From positions 1-23,975 of the forward strand of contig CALURE010000008.1 of NCBI GenBank assembly GCA_944323095.1: DNA of 23,975 nt. Reading direction: 5' to 3'. This stretch comes from Candidatus Gastranaerophilales bacterium. Its GTDB lineage: Bacteria > Cyanobacteriota > Vampirovibrionia > Gastranaerophilales > Gastranaerophilaceae. Both the position numbers and the translations under genes were made by a program. Of this stretch, positions 1 to 8,558 are shown in pieces. Each line of letters opens with the position of its first letter. Position 1 is the first letter of the stretch. The notes under the pieces were generated by a model. It saw only the letters and a list, made by a program, of their open reading frames with translations. It had not been told where the DNA came from and did no database searches.

Positions 1-1504
1 GATAAATTATTGCTCCTACTCCGAGCCAAACAGGGAAGAGTAATGCTGAACCTGACGGTTGCATAGATTTATAAATCATAAGCCCTCCGCATGTTATTAT
101 GCCTAATGCCGGAGTAACAGGAGAAAATGGCACTTTGAACGGTCTTGGTCTTTCAGGATCGGTTTTGCGCAAAATCAAAACTGCTACACACACTATTATG
201 AATGAAGTAAATGTACCATAGTTACAAAGTTCTGCCGCTACATCAAGGTTTAAAGTCAAAATCCCAACAACAGCAAGAATTCCGACAGTCCATGTCAAAA
301 GTGCAGGAGTCTTAAATTTTGGATGTAATTTTTGAAATCTCTGTGAAATAAAATGATCTCTGCTCATTGCATACAAAATTCTGGTAGCTGCCATTTCAAG
401 AACCAGTAATACTGACGTTAAGCCTGCAAGTGATCCTATTGAAATCAATCCGGCAGCCCAGTTCATATTAAGCAAAGACATACAATATGCCATAGGCGCC
501 TTTAAAAATGCAAGAGGCACCGAAGTGCTTGTATCCATCAAACCTGTCATTACAAGCGCAACAGAAACATAAACAATTGTTGTTATAATCAACGAACCTA
601 TAATACCGACAGGCAAATCTTTCTGCGGATTTTTGCATTCCTCGGCAGCTGTTGCAAGTGCATCAAATCCTATATATGCAAAGAAGATTAAAAATGCACC
701 GGCAAATATACCTGCCGCACCGTTAGGCGCAAAAGGTGTCCAGTTATCGGGTTTGACAAAAAATGCACCGGCAATAACAAATAAAGCGATTACTGCAAGT
801 TTTATAAATACCATTAATCCTGCCATTTTGGTAGAATCTTTAGTACCTCTTACAAGTATAAAAGTTGTAAGAAGAACAATTAAAATTGCCGGCATATTAA
901 TACATACAGGAAGCCCGAAAATCGTAGGGATATGAACAGACGCATCTTCTGAAGCAATTTTTGCGGCGCTGAAAGCATCATTTACAAGCCATACCGGAGG
1001 ATGTGCAATCCATGCCGGCAGAACTTTTTCAAATCCGCTCAAAAACTGGACAAAATGATTAGACCATGCGCAGGCAACCGCAATAAATCCGATTGCATAC
1101 TCAAGCATTAAAACCCAGCCCACCATCCATGCGGCAAACTCACCCAGTGTTGCAAAAGTGTATGTATAAGCTCCGCCTGCAACAGGAATCATTGTAGCAA
1201 ATTCAGAATAACAAAGAGCTGAAAAAATACAGGCTATTGCTGCGATTATCATAGAAACTACAAGAGCAGGCCCGGCACCTAAAGCTGACCCGTCAGCACT
1301 TCCTGCAGCAGCAATTCCTACAACCGCAAAAATACCGGAACCAATAATTGCACCTACACCTAAAATAATCAAATCAAAAACTCCGAGAGTTTTTTCTAAA
1401 CCTTCTGATTTAGCTTCTGCAAGCATTTCATCAGGATTTTTAATTCTCGTAATAGTTTTCAAAAAATTGCGAGTAAATGTCGCACGGTGAAATTTTTCAG
1501 CCAT
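1..1504 (-). CDS. APC-family amino acid permease (3' end cut by window edge)
   Basis: Reading the minus strand from the ATG at 1502-1504 gives 501 codons with no stop before the window edge. The product is a polytopic inner-membrane protein. After a short hydrophilic N-terminus (MAEKFHRATFTRNFLKTITR) comes the APC-superfamily signature LGVGAIIGSGIFAVVGIAA, then the hydrophobic segments typical of cationic/general amino acid permeases, including PVAGGAYTYTFATLGEFAAW and FFAYIGFDALATAAEECKNPQ. Family members couple amino acid uptake to protons; the substrate cannot be read from sequence. A GGAG Shine-Dalgarno lies 7 bases before the ATG. Family length suggests only a few residues are missing. 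It lies 64 bases downstream of glyQ on the same strand and may be co-transcribed with it. The ATG and family are clear; the specificity is not. Confidence 0.9.
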   Translation of the reverse strand, partial: MAEKFHRATFTRNFLKTITRIKNPDEMLAEAKSEGLEKTLGVFDLIILGVGAIIGSGIFAVVGIAAAGSADGSALGAGPALVVSMIIAAIACIFSALCYSEFATMIPVAGGAYTYTFATLGEFAAWMVGWVLMLEYAIGFIAVACAWSNHFVQFLSGFEKVLPAWIAHPPVWLVNDAFSAAKIASEDASVHIPTIFGLPVCINMPAILIVLLTTFILVRGTKDSTKMAGLMVFIKLAVIALFVIAGAFFVKPDNWTPFAPNGAAGIFAGAFLIFFAYIGFDALATAAEECKNPQKDLPVGIIGSLIITTIVYVSVALVMTGLMDTSTSVPLAFLKAPMAYCMSLLNMNWAAGLISIGSLAGLTSVLLVLEMAATRILYAMSRDHFISQRFQKLHPKFKTPALLTWTVGILAVVGILTLNLDVAAELCNYGTFTSFIIVCVAVLILRKTDPERPRPFKVPFSPVTPALGIITCGGLMIYKSMQPSGSALLFPVWLGVGAIIY

Positions 1505-1568
1505 CTATTTTCTCCATTTCTTCCTCATTTTGAGGTAAGGGTCGGGGTTAGGTATCAGCCCCCTGTAA

Positions 1569-2441
1569 TTATTTGCAAAGAGGAAAACCCATTTCTTCTC
1601 TCTGTGCTACGTATAATCTTGCAACAGCAGATGCCATTGTTCTGACTCTGTTAATAAAATTAATTCTTTCATCTTTGCTGATTACACCTCTTGCATCCAA
1701 GAGGTTAAATGTATGAGAACATTTTAGAACGTAATCGTAAGCAGGCAAAACAAGCTTTGCATTAATACAATTATCAACTTCTTTTTGGTATAAATCAAAC
1801 ATTGTAAACAAAGCTTTTGCATCACTCACTTCAAAGTTATATTTAGATTGTTCAATCTCGTTTTGCAGATAAATGTCACCGTATTTCAAAGTATCATTCC
1901 ACAGAATATCATAAACAGATTCTTTATTTTGAAGATACATTGCAATACGTTCAAGCCCGTAAGTCAATTCAAGAGCGACAGGCTTAACCTCTACTCCGCC
2001 AACCTGCTGAAAATAAGTAAATTGTGTAATTTCCATACCGTCAAGCCAGACTTCCCAGCCCACCCCTGCAGCTCCAAGAGTCGGAGATTCCCAGTTATCT
2101 TCAACAAATCTTACATCATGCTCTTTCAGGTCAATTCCCATAGCTTCCAAACTTTTTAAATAAAGTTCCTGAGCATTGTCTGGAGACGGCTTCAAAATAA
2201 CCTGAAACTGAAAATAATGCCCGAGTCTGTTTGGATTTTCACCATATCTTGCATCAGTAGGACGTCTGCAAGGTTCAATCATTGCAGTGTTCCATGGTTC
2301 AGGGCCTAATGAGCGTAAAAAAGTTGCGGGATTCATTGTAGATGCACCTTTTTCAATATCATAAGGCTGCTGAATTATACACCCGTAATCCGACCAGAAT
2401 TTTTGTAAATTAAAAACAAGTTCCTGAAAATTTAAAGCCAT
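1569..2441 (-). CDS. glyQ: Glycyl-tRNA synthetase alpha subunit
   Basis: Catalytic alpha subunit of the bacterial alpha2beta2 glycyl-tRNA synthetase, which charges tRNA-Gly in the cytoplasm. It is 290 residues long (E. coli GlyQ is 303) and carries the family's class II core: QQPYDIEKGASTMNPATFLR, EPCRRPTDARYGENPNRLGHYFQ and WEVWLDGMEITQFTYFQQVGG. The open frame extends ten codons upstream to 2471, but MALNFQEL at 2441 matches the family N-terminus and is preceded by AGGA at good spacing, so I start there. The beta subunit glyS, needed for a working enzyme, is not adjacent: an amino acid permease lies downstream and a divergent kinase upstream. Separated glyQ and glyS are usual in Cyanobacteria, which fits the suggested lineage. 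Confidence 0.96.
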   Translation of the reverse strand: MALNFQELVFNLQKFWSDYGCIIQQPYDIEKGASTMNPATFLRSLGPEPWNTAMIEPCRRPTDARYGENPNRLGHYFQFQVILKPSPDNAQELYLKSLEAMGIDLKEHDVRFVEDNWESPTLGAAGVGWEVWLDGMEITQFTYFQQVGGVEVKPVALELTYGLERIAMYLQNKESVYDILWNDTLKYGDIYLQNEIEQSKYNFEVSDAKALFTMFDLYQKEVDNCINAKLVLPAYDYVLKCSHTFNLLDARGVISKDERINFINRVRTMASAVARLYVAQREEMGFPLCK

Positions 2442-2571
2442 AATATTTCCTATATATTGTATTTTATACACTTAATTAAAATTAAATTTTTTTGCTTATC
2501 CATGCTATGATGAACATGGCAAAATTGCAAATTTTATGTTAAAAATGTAACAGATAAAATACGGAGAAAAA

Positions 2572-3081
2572 ATGGCAGATAAAATAATAATTTTTTCAGG
2601 AAAGCAATATTCGGGCAAAGACACAGCCGCAAAAATTATGCTAAATGAAATGCCGGACTTTAAAAGATGCGCTATGGGAGATATTATAAAGCTTACCTAC
2701 GGCAGAGATAAAGGATTAACTTATGAAGAAATTGAAAAAAATAAATCCATTTACAGGCAGGATTTAATAGATCTCGGGAATTGGGGACGGGCTCAACATC
2801 CGGATTACTGGCTGAATAAAATAATTGAACAGGAAGGTAATATTATTGTTACAGATGTCAGAGTCCCTCATGAATACGAAGTATTTAAAAATGCCGGAGC
2901 TGTAGCAATAAGAGTAGAAGCTTCCAGAGAAACAAGAGCTTCCCGCGGAGAACTTATCGGAGAAAATGACATAACCGAAACCGGATTGGATAATATTAAA
3001 AATTGGGATTACATAATTGATAACAATTCTGACTATGAACATCTTAAAAATCAGGTTTTGAATATAGCAAAAGAATTATGA
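2572..3081 (+). CDS. P-loop kinase, phosphomevalonate/deoxynucleotide kinase-like
   Basis: A 169-residue cytoplasmic P-loop protein with Walker A FSGKQYSGKDTAAK at residues 8-21. Further blocks are YRQDLIDLGNWGRAQHPDYW (about 61-80), the strand IIVTDVRVPHEYEVF, and a C-terminal ETGLDNIKNWDYIIDN. From memory, these blocks in this order resemble animal-type phosphomevalonate kinase (FSGK..SGKD, a basic helix, SD.R, CGLDN..DFDWVIEN) and phage-type deoxynucleoside monophosphate kinases, which share this fold. The substrate is therefore a small phosphorylated metabolite or nucleotide; I cannot choose between them. The ATG is preceded by CGGAG. The stop overlaps the tlyA start (ATGA), so the two are probably translationally coupled. 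Confidence 0.75.
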   Translation: MADKIIIFSGKQYSGKDTAAKIMLNEMPDFKRCAMGDIIKLTYGRDKGLTYEEIEKNKSIYRQDLIDLGNWGRAQHPDYWLNKIIEQEGNIIVTDVRVPHEYEVFKNAGAVAIRVEASRETRASRGELIGENDITETGLDNIKNWDYIIDNNSDYEHLKNQVLNIAKEL

Positions 3082-3893
3082 AAGAAAGATTAGATAAATA
3101 CCTGACAGACCTTGGATATTTTGATACTAAAAGTAAAGCAGCATCAGCAATTCTTGCAGGTCATGTAAAAATTAACGATGAATATATTACAAAAGCAGGT
3201 TTTCAAATAAATCCCGCAAAAGAATATGAAATTGTCGTAAAATCAATGCCATACGTATCACGCGGCGGATTTAAATTAAAAAAAGCACTGGATACTTTTC
3301 CAATAAACATTAAGGATCGAATTTGCTTTGATGCAGGGGCTTCAACAGGCGGTTTTACAGACTGTTTATTACAAAACGGAGCCGGATACGTATATGCCGT
3401 TGATGTAGGCTACGGACAGCTTGACTGGAAAATCCGCTCGGACAAACGTGTGAAAACTATTGAACGGACAAATCTTAAAATTTGTTCATTCAGCGATATT
3501 TATAGCGAAAATGAGCCGGTTGCGGATCTGCTCGTCAGCGATCTTTCATTCATTTCTTTAACAAAAGTTCTCGGGAATTTAAAAACACTTCTTAATCCTG
3601 ATTTTCATGAAATGATATGCCTTATAAAACCACAATTTGAAGCAGGCAAAGAAAAGATTGAAAAAGGCGGTGTTGTCAAAGATAAAAAAGTGCACGAAGA
3701 AGTTATAAACAATGTTATAACCTGTGCCAGAGACCTTAAATACAGCATAAACGGTCTGACTTATTCTTCTATAAAAGGTCCGGCGGGCAATATTGAATAT
3801 CTTATCCGTATTTCAACACAACAAGATGAACAAAAAACAAATTATAACATTAATGAAATAGTCAACACCGCATTTGAAAATTTGCATTCTTAG
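3078..3893 (+). CDS. tlyA: TlyA-family rRNA 2'-O-methyltransferase (S4 + FtsJ-like)
   Basis: A 271-residue SAM-dependent methyltransferase of the TlyA/hemolysin A family; characterised members methylate the 2'-O of cytidines in 16S and/or 23S rRNA. Residues 1-60 form an S4 RNA-binding domain (RLDKYLTDLGYFDTKSKAAS...). The linker YVSRGGFKLKKAL leads into the Rossmann domain, with SAM motif FDAGASTGGFTD (84-95), acidic motif VSDLSF (153-158) and catalytic lysine region LIKPQFEAGKEK (182-193). K66, D155 and K184 are plausible members of the FtsJ-type catalytic set. The start overlaps the preceding kinase stop by 4 bases, and the stop overlaps the convergent small gene on the other strand by 4 bases. 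The family assignment is firm; the exact rRNA target is not known. Confidence 0.93.
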   Translation: MKERLDKYLTDLGYFDTKSKAASAILAGHVKINDEYITKAGFQINPAKEYEIVVKSMPYVSRGGFKLKKALDTFPINIKDRICFDAGASTGGFTDCLLQNGAGYVYAVDVGYGQLDWKIRSDKRVKTIERTNLKICSFSDIYSENEPVADLLVSDLSFISLTKVLGNLKTLLNPDFHEMICLIKPQFEAGKEKIEKGGVVKDKKVHEEVINNVITCARDLKYSINGLTYSSIKGPAGNIEYLIRISTQQDEQKTNYNINEIVNTAFENLHS

Positions 3894-4315
3894 ACTTTAT
3901 TAAGCTCTACAAGAGGAGTAGCGCCGTATAAATCTATATAGCGGAAAAAGTTCAAAACAACTCCGGGCGGGAAAAAATAATTATTATTTGCAGGGGTGAT
4001 TTTCAGCATTGAATGTTTTGAATCAACCTGAACAATACTTGCCAGATACTGCTTGTTAACAGCTGTGAATAAAATATAACCTGTTTTTGACTGAATTTCA
4101 TCTATTTGAAAATTATTTGCATTAACACTGGCTATAGCCATATAGAAAAGTTTTTCGACAGGCAATATATATGTTCTTGTACAAATCGAAAAATCAACAT
4201 TCTGCGGAGTTATTAACGTACTGAGCAGCAGTTCATCAGAGGCAAAAACCGGAGATGCCCCTGCAAGAATAAAAATCATTAACAAAAATAATATATATTT
4301 TACTGTTCTTTCCAT
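3890..4315 (-). CDS. Small exported protein of unknown function, coupled to polA
   Basis: I do not recognise the family. The 141-residue product has a classical signal peptide: basic MERTVK, hydrophobic YILFLLMIFILAGA, then a plausible cleavage after PVFA (residue 25). The mature part has a motif-free alpha/beta look (NNFQIDEIQSKTGYILFTAVNKQYLASIVQVD), ending in a hydrophobic-aromatic stretch (NNNYFFPPGVVLNFFRYIDLYG). It is probably periplasmic or surface-bound. Its ATG lies inside polA, 16 bases before the polA end, with AGGTG as Shine-Dalgarno, so it is likely translated from the polA message. Its stop overlaps tlyA on the opposite strand. The tight packing and good signal peptide argue that it is a real gene. 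Confidence 0.8.
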   Translation of the reverse strand: MERTVKYILFLLMIFILAGASPVFASDELLLSTLITPQNVDFSICTRTYILPVEKLFYMAIASVNANNFQIDEIQSKTGYILFTAVNKQYLASIVQVDSKHSMLKITPANNNYFFPPGVVLNFFRYIDLYGATPLVELNKV

Positions 4316-7155
4316 GATTCACCTACATTCACATCAACAACAAGAGGAACAGACAATGGCTGATTTAGTTCCATTGCTTCTTTAACCAGTTTTGTTACAA
4401 TATCCTGCTCGGATTTCAAAACTTCTATAACAAGTTCGTCATGAACCTGCATTATCATTTTTGACTGTAAATTATTTTCCTTCAGTTTTTTGGAAAAATC
4501 AATCATTGCGATTTTCATTAAATCGGCAGCAGTTCCCTGCATAGGCTGGTTAATTGCCGCACGCTTGGCAAATTCCCTGATCATTCCGTTAGAACTTGAA
4601 AGCTCTGTTGAAAGATATCTTTTTCTGCCAAAAATTGTTTCTACATAACCATTTTTTTCTGCTTCTATTACGGTACCTTCCATATAAGCTTTTACACGTG
4701 GGTAGGTTGCAAAGTATTTATTAATAAAAGTTTCAGCTTCTGCATTTGATATTCCAAGCGCTTTTGCAAGTCCGTATTTACTCTGTCCGTAGATAATCCC
4801 GAAATTAACCGCTTTTGATTTATACCGCATATCTTTTGTAACATCTTCAACCGGAACATCAAAAACTTTTGATGCGGTAAGAGTATGAACATCAACACCA
4901 CTATTGAACGCTTCCACTAAATTCTTATCCTGACTTATATGCGCTAAAAGACGCAATTCAATCTGGGAATAATCCGCAGACAATATTAAATAATTTTCTT
5001 TGTCTTTGGGGACAAAAGCATTACGAATTTTATTGCCTTCTTCTGTCCTCACAGGAATATTCTGCAAATTAGGATTTGAAGAAGAAAGTCTGCCGGTCGC
5101 CGTAACTGTCTGGTTATAAGTAGTATGAATACGTCCGTCTTTACTGTCAATTAATGCCGGCAAAGCCTCTGTATATGTAGATTTTAATTTCGCGAATTTT
5201 CTGTAATCCAAAATCAACCGTGCAATTTCATATTCCTCAGAAAGTTCTTCCAATACAGCAGCATTTGTCGAATAATTAGTTTTTCCTTTCTTTTTCTTCG
5301 CCTTTAAGCCCATTTTTTCAAATAAAACTTCCCCGACCTGACGCGGTGAATTTATATTGAATATCTGACCCGCAAGTTCATAAATTTTCCCCTCTATAGC
5401 TGCAAGCTGATTATTCATAGAAAGGGTTAATCTGTAAAGATATTGCTCATCAACGGAAACACCGGTATATTCCATATCTGCAAGAACAAATGTCAGAGGA
5501 ACTTCAACATCATAAGCAAGTTTCAATTCTTGTTCATCAAGATTTTTAACCCAGTATTTTGTTAATTCTACAATAGTTGAAATTTCATCTGAAGCATAAT
5601 TTGAAATACTTTCAAAGGGTGCATCAGCAAAGCGGATTTGTTTTTTCTTATTCTTTTCAAAAGGCGCAAACTGAACAACAGCATGATTAAGATGCTCCAT
5701 TGCCTGAATATCCAGTTCATGATTTCTCTGCGGATCCTTTACATAACTTGCAAGTACAGTATCAAATATTACCCCCTTTAAATTTACACCGAGGTTTCTT
5801 AAAACATTAAAAGCTGTTTTGGCATTATGCGTTGCCTTTTTTATATTTTCATTTTCTAACAAAGGTTTAATAACATTCATCACATCAGCCGTTCGCAGCT
5901 GGTTTTCTATATGAGAATGATTTAGAGGAATATAAAAAGTTTCTGTAACTGCATCGTCCTGTAAAATTTTAACCTGTGAGTCTGCTGAAATGTTGTTATT
6001 ATAAGCAAACGAAATACCTGTAATAGATGAACTTACAGCACTTTTTACATCTGCATACACCTCAAATGCAATTAGCGAATGTTTGTTTAATTCCTCAACC
6101 ATATCAGACAAATCGGTTGAATCCGTAATAAGTTTTTTGTTAAATTTAAAATCACTTTCTTTATTTATTTCTTCATTAACAGCGTCAGTAAAAAATCCAA
6201 GCTGGGTACCGCCGTCAGAATTTACTACAGGCTGAACAGGGGCTGACCTTTCAATTTTGTCAAAAGAATACATTATCTCATTTATGTTTTTAATAAATGT
6301 ATAAAACTGCATCTTCTTTAAAAATTCAGTAACAACAGACACCTCAGGCAAATCTACTTTTGCTTTATCAATATCAAAATCAATATCAACATTACGCACA
6401 ATTGTTGCAAGGTACTGGCTCATTTTCGCCTGCTCTTTACCTGTACAAATTTTTTCGCGAACTGATTTTTCGGGAATATTTTCACAACCGGCAAGAACAT
6501 TGTCAAGAGTTCCGTATTTTGCCAATAGCTTCTGCGCCGTTTTTTCGCCTATCCCTTTAACCCCGGGAATACAATCTGAAACATCCCCGCGCAGCCCCTT
6601 ATAATCAATAACCTGATCAGGATATACTCCGAGTTTTTCATAAATTTTATCCCAGTTGTACTCTATTAATTCACCTTTTGAAGGCAAAATAACTTTTATA
6701 CAGCCGCTTTTATCAACAAGTTGGAAAGCATCCTGATCGCCTGTCAATATTAAAACTTTATTACCTGCTTCACATGCCTTTTTCGAAATTGTTCCGATAA
6801 CGTCATCAGCCTCAAATCCTTCTTTTGTATAAATCGGGATATTAAAAGCCTTCAGCCCCTCATAAATCAAACCCATCTGTATTTGCATATTATCAGGCAT
6901 AGCCTCACGGTTACACTTATAATCAGAATATGTATCCGTTCTGAAAGTATGGTGGCTCACATCAAATGCAACAGCTATAGCATCTACATTTAAATCTTTA
7001 TTTTTTAAAAGATCAAATACAGCCTTAAAAAAACCGTAAACTGCCCAGGTCGGAGTCCCGTCAGATGTTCGCATATTACTTCTTTCAAGTGCATAATACT
7101 GCCTGAAAGCCAGAGCATGTCCATCAATTAAAATAAGAGTCTTGTTATCAGTCAT
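4300..7155 (-). CDS. polA: DNA polymerase I (5' nuclease + polymerase; proofreading site lost)
   Basis: A 951-residue DNA polymerase I, acting in Okazaki fragment processing and excision repair. Residues 1-290 are the 5'-3' nuclease domain (DGHALAFRQYYAL, EADDVIGT at 115-122, LTGDQDAFQLV, GVKGIGEKTA). Residues ~340-540 are the 3'-5' exonuclease fold, and 545-951 the polymerase. Polymerase motifs are intact: motif A LSADYSQIELR (D728), motif B RYKSKAVNFGIIYG (K781, F785, Y789) and motif C MQVHDELVIE (D906). In the exonuclease fold, E. coli D355, E357 and D424 correspond to E365, Y367 and A448, so proofreading is probably dead, as in Bacillus-type enzymes. F785, equivalent to E. coli F762, predicts discrimination against dideoxynucleotides. 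There is no Shine-Dalgarno before the ATG, and the predicted 5' leader is very short. The ORF ends inside the small exported-protein gene. Confidence 0.97.
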   Translation of the reverse strand: MTDNKTLILIDGHALAFRQYYALERSNMRTSDGTPTWAVYGFFKAVFDLLKNKDLNVDAIAVAFDVSHHTFRTDTYSDYKCNREAMPDNMQIQMGLIYEGLKAFNIPIYTKEGFEADDVIGTISKKACEAGNKVLILTGDQDAFQLVDKSGCIKVILPSKGELIEYNWDKIYEKLGVYPDQVIDYKGLRGDVSDCIPGVKGIGEKTAQKLLAKYGTLDNVLAGCENIPEKSVREKICTGKEQAKMSQYLATIVRNVDIDFDIDKAKVDLPEVSVVTEFLKKMQFYTFIKNINEIMYSFDKIERSAPVQPVVNSDGGTQLGFFTDAVNEEINKESDFKFNKKLITDSTDLSDMVEELNKHSLIAFEVYADVKSAVSSSITGISFAYNNNISADSQVKILQDDAVTETFYIPLNHSHIENQLRTADVMNVIKPLLENENIKKATHNAKTAFNVLRNLGVNLKGVIFDTVLASYVKDPQRNHELDIQAMEHLNHAVVQFAPFEKNKKKQIRFADAPFESISNYASDEISTIVELTKYWVKNLDEQELKLAYDVEVPLTFVLADMEYTGVSVDEQYLYRLTLSMNNQLAAIEGKIYELAGQIFNINSPRQVGEVLFEKMGLKAKKKKGKTNYSTNAAVLEELSEEYEIARLILDYRKFAKLKSTYTEALPALIDSKDGRIHTTYNQTVTATGRLSSSNPNLQNIPVRTEEGNKIRNAFVPKDKENYLILSADYSQIELRLLAHISQDKNLVEAFNSGVDVHTLTASKVFDVPVEDVTKDMRYKSKAVNFGIIYGQSKYGLAKALGISNAEAETFINKYFATYPRVKAYMEGTVIEAEKNGYVETIFGRKRYLSTELSSSNGMIREFAKRAAINQPMQGTAADLMKIAMIDFSKKLKENNLQSKMIMQVHDELVIEVLKSEQDIVTKLVKEAMELNQPLSVPLVVDVNVGESWKEQ

Positions 7156-7164
7156 ATATATATT

Positions 7165-7199
7165 TTTTCATAAAATAGCATGTTTTACAAATATGTTAA
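7165..7199 (-). promoter_or_regulatory. Candidate polA promoter, near-leaderless
   Basis: On the minus strand, TTAACA (7194-7199) is followed after 16 bases by TATTTT (7172-7177), which is preceded by TGC, making it an extended -10. Transcription would start near 7165, only about ten bases before the polA ATG. This fits the absence of a Shine-Dalgarno. It lies just past the clpX terminator. Inferred from motif matching only. Confidence 0.4.
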
Positions 7200-7212
7200 G
7201 TTAAATTTCACT

Positions 7213-7239
7213 AAAAAAGGTGATCTTAAATCACCTTTT
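7213..7239 (-). terminator. Rho-independent terminator of clpX
   Basis: A perfect 10-bp stem (7215-7224 with 7230-7239, core AGGTGAT/ATCACCT) has a 5-base loop. Read on the minus strand it ends in a run of six T's, four bases past the clpX stop. It separates the clpX transcript from polA. Confidence 0.88.
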
Positions 7240-7242
7240 GTT

Positions 7243-8547
7243 TTATGCCGTAATTTCTTTGCTTTGCTGAGATGTCGGTAAAGGCACAACCTCTGCATTT
7301 TTTCTGTTTTTCACCATATCAGCTGTAACAACAAATTTTTTCATATCCTGCTTTGTCGGAACATCGTACATTACATCAAGCATGATTTCCTCAACAATAG
7401 AACGTAATGCTCTTGCACCTGTTTTTCTTTTTATAGCTTCCTGTGCAATCAAATCAATTGCCTCAGGCTCAAATTCCAAATCAACACCATCCATTTCAAG
7501 CAAACATTTGTACTGCTTTAAAACCGCATTCTTAGGCTCTGTCAAAATCATTTTCAATGTTTTTTCGTTCAATTCATCAAGAACCGCATAAATAGGAACA
7601 CGACCGATAAATTCAGGGATTAAACCAAATTTCAACAGATCTTCCGGCTGCAATTTTTTGAGCATACGAACTGCTGCAGCATCTTTTTCCGCCTGAGTCA
7701 TAGGAGCTTTTGCTCCAAATCCGACAGAAATACCTTCTCCAGCTCTGCGCTCAACAATTTTTTCCAAACCAACAAACGCTCCGCCGACAATAAATAATAT
7801 ATTGCTTGTATCTATTTCAATAAATTCCTGATGAGGATGTTTTCTGCCGCCCTGAGGAGGAACATGAGCAACTGTACCTTCTATCATTTTTAACAATGCC
7901 TGCTGAACACCTTCACCGGAAACATCACGTGTAATAGATGTATTTTCAGATTTTCTTGAAATCTTATCAATTTCATCTATATAAATAATCCCGCGTTCAG
8001 CCTTTGCTGAATCAAACTCAGCATTCTGATAAAGACGGAGCAGAATATTTTCAACATCATCACCAACATAACCGGCCTCTGTCAAAGTAGTAGCATCAGC
8101 AACAGCAAATGGGACATCCAGCATCTTGGCAAGAGTCTGTGCAAGCAAAGTTTTACCGGATCCCGTCGGCCCGACAAGAAGAATGTTTGATTTTTGAATT
8201 TCAACATTATCTTTAAGATCAGCTTCCTTATTGTGTTTCAAACGTTTGTAATGGTTATAAACAGCAACAGACAAAACTTTTTTGGCATCATCCTGCCCGA
8301 CAATATATTCGTCGAGATAAGCCTTGATTTCATGCGGTTTCGGAATTGGCTTTTCTTCAGATTTTACCTCCTCTGTACCGCCTTCTTTGTCTTTATTTTC
8401 AAAGAATTCTTCATCAAGTATCTGATTACACAAATCAACACACTCATCACAGATATATACTTCAGGACCTGCAATAAGTTTTTTTACCTGATCTTGTGAT
8501 TTTCCGCAAAATGAACATTTTAATCTACTGTCATCATGTTTTGCCAT
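7243..8547 (-). CDS. clpX: ClpX, AAA+ unfoldase subunit of ClpXP protease
   Basis: A 434-residue hexameric AAA+ unfoldase that recognises tagged proteins, unfolds them with ATP and feeds them to ClpP in the cytoplasm. The N-terminal zinc-binding domain has all four cysteines (C11, C14, C33, C36). The AAA+ module shows Walker A VGPTGSGKTLLAQ, the pore loop AGYVGDD, Walker B IIYIDEIDKI, the RKH loop GGRKHPHQEF, and an IGF-type ClpP-docking loop in the form VGFGA within EGISVGFGAKAP. Length is normal for the family. It lies downstream of clpP on the same strand but has its own strong promoter inside a repeat shared with the clpP upstream region, and its own terminator. The order tig-clpP-clpX is the common bacterial arrangement. 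Confidence 0.98.
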   Translation of the reverse strand: MAKHDDSRLKCSFCGKSQDQVKKLIAGPEVYICDECVDLCNQILDEEFFENKDKEGGTEEVKSEEKPIPKPHEIKAYLDEYIVGQDDAKKVLSVAVYNHYKRLKHNKEADLKDNVEIQKSNILLVGPTGSGKTLLAQTLAKMLDVPFAVADATTLTEAGYVGDDVENILLRLYQNAEFDSAKAERGIIYIDEIDKISRKSENTSITRDVSGEGVQQALLKMIEGTVAHVPPQGGRKHPHQEFIEIDTSNILFIVGGAFVGLEKIVERRAGEGISVGFGAKAPMTQAEKDAAAVRMLKKLQPEDLLKFGLIPEFIGRVPIYAVLDELNEKTLKMILTEPKNAVLKQYKCLLEMDGVDLEFEPEAIDLIAQEAIKRKTGARALRSIVEEIMLDVMYDVPTKQDMKKFVVTADMVKNRKNAEVVPLPTSQQSKEITA

Positions 8548-8558
8548 ATTTTATACCA

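Noticed and set aside
633..935. Plus-strand 100-codon open frame
   Set aside because: It lies antisense inside the amino acid permease, whose minus frame is unbroken and has clear family motifs. The plus product is low-complexity and has no ribosome site.
1505..1568. CCTCA-N3-TGAGG hairpin between glyQ and the permease as terminator
   Set aside because: The stem has only 5 bp, no T-run follows in the minus direction, and the short spacing fits read-through into the permease.
2442..2471. Upstream start of glyQ (MYKIQYIGNI extension)
   Set aside because: The ATG at 2441 matches the family N-terminus and has AGGA at good spacing. The extension lies in AT-rich promoter-like sequence.
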